Assembly: GCA_019235595.1 (NCBI GenBank)
Contig: JAFAKI010000158.1
Coordinates: 1-9,790, forward strand
Direction: 5' to 3'
Length of the DNA: 9,790 bases
Origin: Mucilaginibacter sp.
GTDB lineage: Bacteria; Bacteroidota; Bacteroidia; Sphingobacteriales; Sphingobacteriaceae
The position numbers and the translations under genes are program-made. The first letter of the stretch is position 1. Each line of letters starts with the position of its first letter. Below the pieces are notes generated by a model. That model worked only from the letters and a program-made list of their open reading frames with translations. It was not told where the DNA came from and made no database searches. Below are positions 6,203 to 9,790 of the stretch, piece after piece.

Positions 6203-7640
6203 AAAAACTGGTTCTTTTAGGGTCATGAAGTATATCAGTCATATCGATGATCTTTTCATCAATATCAGACACGCACCTGTTCATCATATTAATACACTCC
6301 TCCTGGTCAACAAGGCCTTCTTTCTCCAGGTTCATCAGACCTTTTAGTGTGGCAATCGGTCCGCGTATCTGGTGCGATAAATAAGATGAGTATTCCGAAA
6401 GCTTTTTGTTTTTGATCTGCAAGTCCCGCGTACGCTCATCAATAATTTCTTCCAGATGATGATTGATGCGGTCGAGGTTATCCTTCTGCCTTGAAACTTC
6501 GCTGTTCAGCTCGGTCAGTCTTTCGTTGGTTTTTGCTTTGCGTTTCACATTTCCAACCAGCAAGCCAACCACTATTAACAACAAACCTGATGCTGAAACA
6601 GCCCACCAAAACTTAACCCGATCATTTTTTTGCCGCTCAATAATCAGCTCGTTTTCCCTTTGTTTTTCCTGCTGGTCGTGCTGTTTTTTCATCAGGGCCA
6701 AATCTGATGCAAGCATATCTGCCTGCAGGGTGCTATCCCTTTGAAATCTGGTATGCAGGTAAGACATTGCCAGCGGGTAGTTCTTCTGGTGAAACGCCAG
6801 CTGATAGGAGTTGTATGTAAATTCCGCTTCCTGCTGTTCATCTTTGGTTGCCTGGGCATAGCCAATACCTTCTTCCAAAAACTTTTTAGCTTCGCCGTAC
6901 ATTCCCTTTTCCAGGTATAGTGACGAGAGCGTCAGATCTATATTACCTATTACAGTGTTCAGATCTTTATTTTTCGCCTCTTTGTTTGCTTCCAGTAATA
7001 GTTGCTCAGCTTTGTCATATTGCTTCAGCTTATAATAGATCACACCATTATTCTGAATTATAATAATGGTGTTAACTGGGTCATTCAACTTTGCAAATAA
7101 CTCGCGGCTTTGATTATAATAATCTAAAGCTTTTGAAAAGCTCTTTTTTTGCTGATAGACATTTCCAATATTTAAATAGGCTGATGCTATCAGTTTATCG
7201 TTTTTTAATTGTTTAGCAATTACCAAACCCTTTTGCAAATAGACCAGCGACTCATCATAATCTAACCCAAGATAAAGGTTGCCTATGTTGTTGTAAACTT
7301 TCGCCTGTCCAAGTAAATTATTTGCACGTTTAAAATAGAGGAGTGCATTTAAATAGTCGGCAATTGCCATTTGGCTGTTACGGGAATAACTTTCGCCCAG
7401 TCCCAATATCCGATATGATTCAGCTATGCCATTGATGTAATTTATTTTCTGTGCAAGTTCAAGCGCTTGTTGGGCCTTCGCCAGGGTTTGCTCATGGTCG
7501 GTCAAGCGGATGCTAAATCCCTGCCTGTTCAATAGGTTCACCTGCGCAGTATCCTGTTTGCCATCAATCGACACCTCGGCATACCCCCTGATCATCGACA
7601 GAAGTAAAAATAATATAAGTAAAAAATAACCCTTTTTCAT
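6201..7640 (-). CDS. TPR sensor with membrane helix and histidine-kinase DHp domain, no ATPase domain
   Basis: A 479-residue protein built like the N-terminal two-thirds of a Bacteroidota hybrid-type sensor. Residues 1-21 are a signal peptide (MKKGYFLLILFLLLSMIRGY). About six tetratricopeptide repeats follow between residues 73 and 304, which should lie in the periplasm. A charged helical region leads to a membrane helix at 345-364. Cytoplasmic residues about 366-415 look like a coiled coil (LNSEVSRQKDNLDRINHHLEEII). The last 60 residues form a two-helix DHp hairpin with an H-box, SHQIRGPIATLKGL, where H423 would be the phosphoacceptor. The protein stops at residue 479 without the N, G1 and G2 boxes of a HATPase domain, and none is visible downstream. 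It therefore cannot phosphorylate itself unaided, and may accept phosphate from, or dimerise with, another kinase. It diverges from the 87-residue repeat protein gene across a 475-nt gap. No Shine-Dalgarno sequence precedes the start. Confidence 0.88.
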   Translation of the reverse strand: MKKGYFLLILFLLLSMIRGYAEVSIDGKQDTAQVNLLNRQGFSIRLTDHEQTLAKAQQALELAQKINYINGIAESYRILGLGESYSRNSQMAIADYLNALLYFKRANNLLGQAKVYNNIGNLYLGLDYDESLVYLQKGLVIAKQLKNDKLIASAYLNIGNVYQQKKSFSKALDYYNQSRELFAKLNDPVNTIIIIQNNGVIYYKLKQYDKAEQLLLEANKEAKNKDLNTVIGNIDLTLSSLYLEKGMYGEAKKFLEEGIGYAQATKDEQQEAEFTYNSYQLAFHQKNYPLAMSYLHTRFQRDSTLQADMLASDLALMKKQHDQQEKQRENELIIERQKNDRVKFWWAVSASGLLLIVVGLLVGNVKRKAKTNERLTELNSEVSRQKDNLDRINHHLEEIIDERTRDLQIKNKKLSEYSSYLSHQIRGPIATLKGLMNLEKEGLVDQEECINMMNRCVSDIDEKIIDMTDILHDPKRTSF

Positions 7641-7749
7641 TAATGCTAAACAGGCTTAGAAGCTGTGCTAAGACCCTAATACGAGAAAGTAATTAAAAAG
7701 ATGCGTTAAATATTTTTTTACTAAAATTTTTTAATTCCAAAAACATCTT

Positions 7750-7757
7750 TATATTTG
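7750..7757 (+). promoter_or_regulatory. Candidate -7 promoter element TATATTTG
   Basis: TATATTTG matches the Bacteroidota primary sigma -7 consensus TAnnTTTG exactly. The matching -33 TTTG is not present at the usual distance (T-rich sequence is there instead). Transcription would start near 7764 and run rightward into the curved region and the terminator at 8006-8044. Confidence 0.4.
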
Positions 7758-7786
7758 TAAAGCAACTTTAGTTAGCGGCTGTAAAT

Positions 7787-7801
7787 AGCTAATAATTAGC
7801 T
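7787..7801. repeat. Perfect dyad AGCTAAT-A-ATTAGCT
   Basis: Seven-base arms match perfectly around a single central base, about 23 nt after the predicted transcription start. The compact form without a loop suits a DNA-binding site better than an RNA hairpin. A T-run follows at 7801-7805. Confidence 0.5.
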
Positions 7802-7912
7802 TTTTATAACTCGATTTTTTGTTAGATTTTTAACATATTTTTTGAGAAATTTTAACAATTTTTCATAAAAACAGTTAAAAAAATATAAAAAATGCAAAAA
7901 ATTGATAAAAAA
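7801..7912. other. Helically phased T- and A-tracts (predicted curved DNA)
   Basis: T-tracts of 4-6 are centred near 7803, 7818, 7829, 7841, 7852 and 7861. A-tracts of 5-7 are centred near 7869, 7880, 7890, 7899 and 7910. Apart from the first interval, spacings are about 8-11.5 bp, close to one helical turn, which is the arrangement that gives intrinsic curvature. The change from T- to A-tracts falls at the centre of the dyad at 7850-7880. Confidence 0.55.
7850..7880. repeat. 31-bp imperfect dyad centred on 7865
   Basis: Arms 7850-7863 and 7867-7880 pair at 12 of 14 positions: TTTTAAC and TTTTT on the left against AAAAA and GTTAAAA on the right, with two mismatched bases and a 3-nt centre. 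It sits in the middle of the phased-tract region. Confidence 0.5.
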
Positions 7913-8005
7913 CAGGCTTTTAGTTACTTATACCGTTTATATAATTAAAAAAGTAGAAATGCTTTTTTAAGAAATTTCGAAGAAGCTCGTACCTAGATGA
8001 AAGAC

Positions 8006-8044
8006 GCCTTACTCTTCCGGATTTGTCGGAGAATAAGGCTTTTT
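8006..8044 (+). terminator. Strong intrinsic terminator upstream of the repeat-protein gene
   Basis: The stem is 8006-8019 with 8027-8039: twelve base pairs with one C-A mismatch and one bulged T. The loop is 7 nt and is followed by five Ts (8040-8044). An outer AGATG/CATCT pair (7995-7999 with 8046-8050) could extend it. It lies 71 nt before the start codon at 8116. The minus strand has no comparable T-run, so it acts rightward. Confidence 0.8.
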
Positions 8045-8115
8045 GCATCTAAGGGGAAAATTAAAATGCATTTATTAACCACCAAATTCTATAACCATTA
8101 TTAATTAACATTCAC

Positions 8116-8379
8116 ATGAAAAAAGTAATCTTGGGTGCTCTTCTTGTCGCGAGTATCGCTACATTATCTTCGTTCACTACGAAATCAGATACTGTAAAAA
8201 GCGGTGCCGTTGCTGACAGAACTGCGTTAGGTACTGCCGATGACAGAACCGCTCTGGGTACTGCTGATGACAGAACTGCATTGGGTACTGCCGATGACAG
8301 AACTGCATTAGGTACTGCTGACGCAAGAAAATTGAAGCAGCACGTTGCTGACAGAACTGCATTAGGTACTGCTGACTAA
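8116..8379 (+). CDS. Small exported protein of tandem DRTALGTAD nonapeptide repeats
   Basis: An 87-residue protein of unknown function. Residues 1 to about 22 are a Sec signal peptide (MKKVILGALLVASIATLSSF); there is no lipobox cysteine. A short linker (TTKSDTVKSGAVA) leads to four contiguous copies of DRTALGTAD at residues 34-69, then a nine-residue divergent segment ARKLKQHVA (70-78), then a fifth exact copy at 79-87 that ends at the stop codon. The mature chain would be about 65 residues, acidic and cysteine-free. The repeat has the nine-residue length of RTX repeats but lacks their GGxGxD pattern. No processing or export partner is adjacent. It has a structured upstream region with a terminator and its own 3' terminator at 8485-8522. 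The start lacks a Shine-Dalgarno sequence. The repeat copies differ only synonymously, which supports a real translated gene. I do not recognise the family. Confidence 0.85.
   Translation: MKKVILGALLVASIATLSSFTTKSDTVKSGAVADRTALGTADDRTALGTADDRTALGTADDRTALGTADARKLKQHVADRTALGTAD
8215..8376 (+). repeat. Five 27-bp tandem repeats encoding DRTALGTAD
   Basis: Units lie at 8215-8241, 8242-8268, 8269-8295, 8296-8322 and 8350-8376, with a 27-nt non-repeat insert at 8323-8349. Units 4 and 5 are identical in DNA. The others differ at codons 3, 4, 5, 8 and 9, always synonymously. The phrase encoding VAD precedes both unit 1 and unit 5. Confidence 0.95.
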
Positions 8380-8398
8380 TTAGATTGGTCAGGCATTG

Positions 8399-8420
8399 AC
8401 GATCGGCAAAAACCGATCGT
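8399..8420 (+). other. Perfect 8-bp hairpin in the 3' untranslated region of the repeat-protein gene
   Basis: ACGATCGG (8399-8406) pairs with CCGATCGT (8413-8420) around a CAAAAA loop, 19 nt after the stop codon. No T-run follows, so it is not a standard terminator. A second, imperfect hairpin follows at 8427-8456 (GTATAAAGTA against TACTTATAC, one bulge). Confidence 0.6.
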
Positions 8421-8484
8421 GGGGACGTATAAAGTATTAGGTATCGGTACTTATACACTAATTACCCGGAATAAAGATAATGCC

Positions 8485-8522
8485 GGCTTAGAGACTCATT
8501 TAAGATGAGTCTTTAAGCCTTT
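8485..8522 (+). terminator. 15-bp intrinsic terminator after the repeat-protein gene
   Basis: GGCTTAGAGACTCAT (8485-8499) pairs with ATGAGTCTTTAAGCC (8505-8519) over all 15 positions, one being a G-U pair, with a 5-nt loop. The following tail is T-rich (TTT then more Ts to 8537). An outer inverted repeat (CCGGA and AAAGATAA elements at 8466-8480 against 8527-8543) surrounds it. Confidence 0.75.
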
Positions 8523-8545
8523 ACATTTATCTTTTTTATCCGGAG

Positions 8546-8580
8546 GATATTATTTTGCTTATTAAATACGCGATAATATC
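8546..8580. repeat. 8-bp inverted repeat upstream of the M20 gene
   Basis: GATATTAT (8546-8553) and ATAATATC (8573-8580) match perfectly across a 19-nt spacer. It is a possible operator half-site pair about 140 nt before the dipeptidase start. The rest of 8581-8694 is AT-rich with no further clear feature. Confidence 0.3.
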
Positions 8581-8694
8581 TCTTACCATCAGAAAAACAG
8601 CCTTTTTTATTATACTTTTAATACCGGCTTTTTGATCGGCATGGAATCTTTTTGCATTTTTTTGCTTATGTAACTGCGCTATTCGCATAAAAAC

Positions 8695-8702
8695 TATATT
8701 TG
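8695..8702 (+). promoter_or_regulatory. Candidate -7 promoter element TATATTTG for the M20 gene
   Basis: An exact match to TAnnTTTG ending 16 nt before the ATG at 8719. Transcription would start only about 10 nt before the start codon, giving a very short leader. A TTTG lies at 8661-8664, too far upstream to be a normal -33 element. Confidence 0.4.
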
Positions 8703-8718
8703 CTGCAAATTCATTGCC

Positions 8719-9790
8719 ATGCAAAATATAAAGCAATATGTTGAGCAGAATAAACAGCGTTTTTTAGACGAACTGTTTGAGTTATTGCGCTTTCCTTCAG
8801 TTAGCGCTGATCCGAAATATAAGTCTGATGTACTAAAAACAGCAGATCATGTGGCCCAAAAACTCCGCGAAGCCGGTGCAGATAATGTAGAAGTATGCCA
8901 AACAGCCGGATACCCGATTGTATACGGAGAGAAGATCATCGATCCATCAAAACCAACGGTATTAGTTTACGGGCATTACGATGTTCAACCAGCCGACCCA
9001 CTGGAGCTTTGGAAAACCCCTCCTTTTGAACCCACTGTACGTGACGGGAAAATATATGCCCGTGGCGCTTGTGATGACAAAGGTCAGTTTTACATGCACG
9101 TAAAAGCATTTGAACTGATGATCCGGAACGACGGCCTGCCTTGCAATATCAAATTTATGATTGAAGGCGAGGAAGAAGTTGGCTCATCCAATCTGGGCAT
9201 ATTTGTTAAAGCGAATAAAGAAAAATTAAAGGCGGATGTGGTCCTTATATCTGATACCTCGATGATCAGCATGGAGCACCCATCATTGGAAACCGGGCTC
9301 AGAGGTCTGTCTTATCTGGAAGTTGAAGTTACAGGTCCTAACCGCGATTTGCACTCAGGTGTATATGGCGGAGCGGTAGCCAATCCCGCTACGATCCTGG
9401 CAAAGATGATCGCTTCGCTGCATGATGAAAATAATCATATCACCATCCCTGGTTTTTATGATGATGTGATCGAACTGACTCCGGAAGAACGCAAAGCATT
9501 AAATTCAGCGCCCTATGACGAAGAAGAATACAAAAAAGACCTCGGCGTAGACGCCTTATGGGGCGAAAAGGGCTATTCAACATTTGAACGTACCGGAACC
9601 CGTCCTACCCTCGAGGTAAATGGAATTTGGGGAGGCTATATCGGCGAAGGCGCTAAAACGGTATTGCCATCAAAAGCGAGTGCTAAAATTTCTATGCGCT
9701 TGGTTCCAAATCAAACCTCTGATAAGATCACCCAATTATTTACAGACTATTTCAAGAAAATAGCACCGCCTTACGTAAAGGTAAAAGTAA
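8719..9790 (+). CDS. M20 family dipeptidase (CNDP-like), C-terminus beyond the window
   Basis: The first 357 residues of a cytoplasmic di-zinc or di-manganese M20 peptidase that hydrolyses dipeptides. The frame is open to the window edge; related dipeptidases are about 455 residues, so roughly 100 are missing. Metal ligands are visible: H86 and D88 in GHYDVQPAD, bridging D119 in RGACDDKGQ, the catalytic base E152 and ligand E153 in EGEEEVGSSN, and D179 in LISDTS. H212 in DLHSGVYGG is the conserved histidine of the lid/dimerisation domain that contacts substrate. The last metal-binding histidine lies in the missing part. No signal peptide is present. The start MQNIKQYVEQ is standard for the family; there is no Shine-Dalgarno sequence, and a -7 element lies just upstream. 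Upstream hairpins isolate it from the repeat-protein gene, so it likely starts its own transcription unit. Confidence 0.95.
   Translation, partial: MQNIKQYVEQNKQRFLDELFELLRFPSVSADPKYKSDVLKTADHVAQKLREAGADNVEVCQTAGYPIVYGEKIIDPSKPTVLVYGHYDVQPADPLELWKTPPFEPTVRDGKIYARGACDDKGQFYMHVKAFELMIRNDGLPCNIKFMIEGEEEVGSSNLGIFVKANKEKLKADVVLISDTSMISMEHPSLETGLRGLSYLEVEVTGPNRDLHSGVYGGAVANPATILAKMIASLHDENNHITIPGFYDDVIELTPEERKALNSAPYDEEEYKKDLGVDALWGEKGYSTFERTGTRPTLEVNGIWGGYIGEGAKTVLPSKASAKISMRLVPNQTSDKITQLFTDYFKKIAPPYVKVKV

Larger units (their letters stand above)
7764..8044 (+). ncRNA. Candidate small RNA or attenuated leader, about 280 nt
   Basis: Bounded by the candidate -7 element at 7750-7757 and a strong intrinsic terminator at 8006-8044, with several inverted repeats between them. 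No known RNA family is recognised. The terminator has no protein-coding gene before it on the plus strand, which is the main argument for a transcript here. It could instead be the 5' leader of the repeat-protein mRNA, ending early when the terminator forms. The 5' end is inferred. Confidence 0.35.
7641..8115. other. 475-nt AT-rich divergent gap with dyads, curved DNA and an orphan terminator
   Basis: This gap separates the minus-strand TPR gene from the plus-strand repeat-protein gene. It holds a -7 element at 7750-7757, a dyad at 7787-7801, phased T/A tracts at 7801-7912, a long dyad at 7850-7880, a 9-bp perfect inverted repeat (TTAAAAAAG 7945-7953 / CTTTTTTAA 7962-7970) and a terminator at 8006-8044. 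From 8051 to the start codon is a plain AT-rich leader in which I see no promoter. No convincing protein-coding gene lies in the gap. Confidence 0.7.

Noticed and set aside
7641..8115. Replication origin, because of AT-richness and curvature
   Set aside because: I see no cluster of DnaA boxes (TTATCCACA-like), and the flanking genes are not origin-associated.
8215..8376. CRISPR-like array
   Set aside because: The 27-bp units are directly adjacent with no unique spacers between the first four, and they are in frame within a coding gene.
8116..8379. RTX calcium-binding repeats or a graspetide-type peptide precursor
   Set aside because: The nine-residue unit lacks the GGxGxD pattern of RTX. 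No ATP-grasp or other modifying enzyme is visible nearby, and the N-terminus is a Sec signal rather than a typical leader peptide.
8177..8458. Minus-strand ORF over the repeat array with its own repetitive pattern (QQYLMQFCH-like)
   Set aside because: Its repetition is the mirror of the plus-strand array. The plus frame has a signal peptide and synonymous-only variation, which an antisense gene would not produce.
8593..8633. Possible extra terminator (AAAAACAGCC against GGCTTTTT)
   Set aside because: The stem needs a two-base bulge, has only three GC pairs and a 23-nt loop; it is too weak to call.

Overview
The window looks like the chromosome of a member of the Bacteroidota, most likely Sphingobacteriaceae (Mucilaginibacter/Pedobacter-like). 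This is inferred from three things: most starts lack a Shine-Dalgarno sequence, there are close matches to the Bacteroidota -7 promoter element TAnnTTTG, and the protein types are typical of the phylum (secreted M1 peptidase, TPR-membrane-histidine-kinase-like sensor, M20 dipeptidase, PcrA/UvrD helicase with a Tudor-like tail). No mobile element, rRNA, tRNA or CRISPR array was seen.

Layout, left to right. A secreted M1 zinc metallopeptidase (49-2016, +) is followed by an intrinsic terminator lying between two oppositely oriented arrays of 7-nt repeats. Next come a small four-helix membrane protein (2182-2574, +), another heptamer-rich gap, and a UvrD/PcrA helicase (2682-4961, +) with a TTG start and a clear Shine-Dalgarno sequence. 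After a gap with a perfect inverted repeat comes an XRE-type regulator with a C-terminal coiled coil (5214-5582, +), then an unrecognised 95-residue protein (5812-6099, +). A converging minus-strand gene (6201-7640) encodes a TPR sensor with one membrane helix and a histidine-kinase dimerisation/phosphoacceptor (DHp) domain, but no ATPase domain.

The most unusual part is 7641-8543. A 475-nt AT-rich gap holds a good -7 element, several dyads, helically phased T- and A-tracts predicted to curve the DNA, and a strong intrinsic terminator with no annotated gene before it. This suggests an unannotated small RNA or an attenuator. It is followed by an 87-residue exported protein (8116-8379, +) made almost entirely of the nonapeptide DRTALGTAD. 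The five copies differ only by synonymous changes, so the peptide sequence appears to be under selection. Three hairpins follow the gene, the last being a 15-bp terminator. The window ends inside an M20 dipeptidase (8719 onward, +).

The genes do not form one pathway. The two peptidases fit extracellular and cytoplasmic peptide breakdown, the helicase is housekeeping, and the regulator and DHp protein are signalling genes. The best candidate for something undescribed is the nonapeptide-repeat secreted protein with its structured, curved upstream region. A second theme is intergenic arrays that share a 7-nt period but have different sequence motifs.
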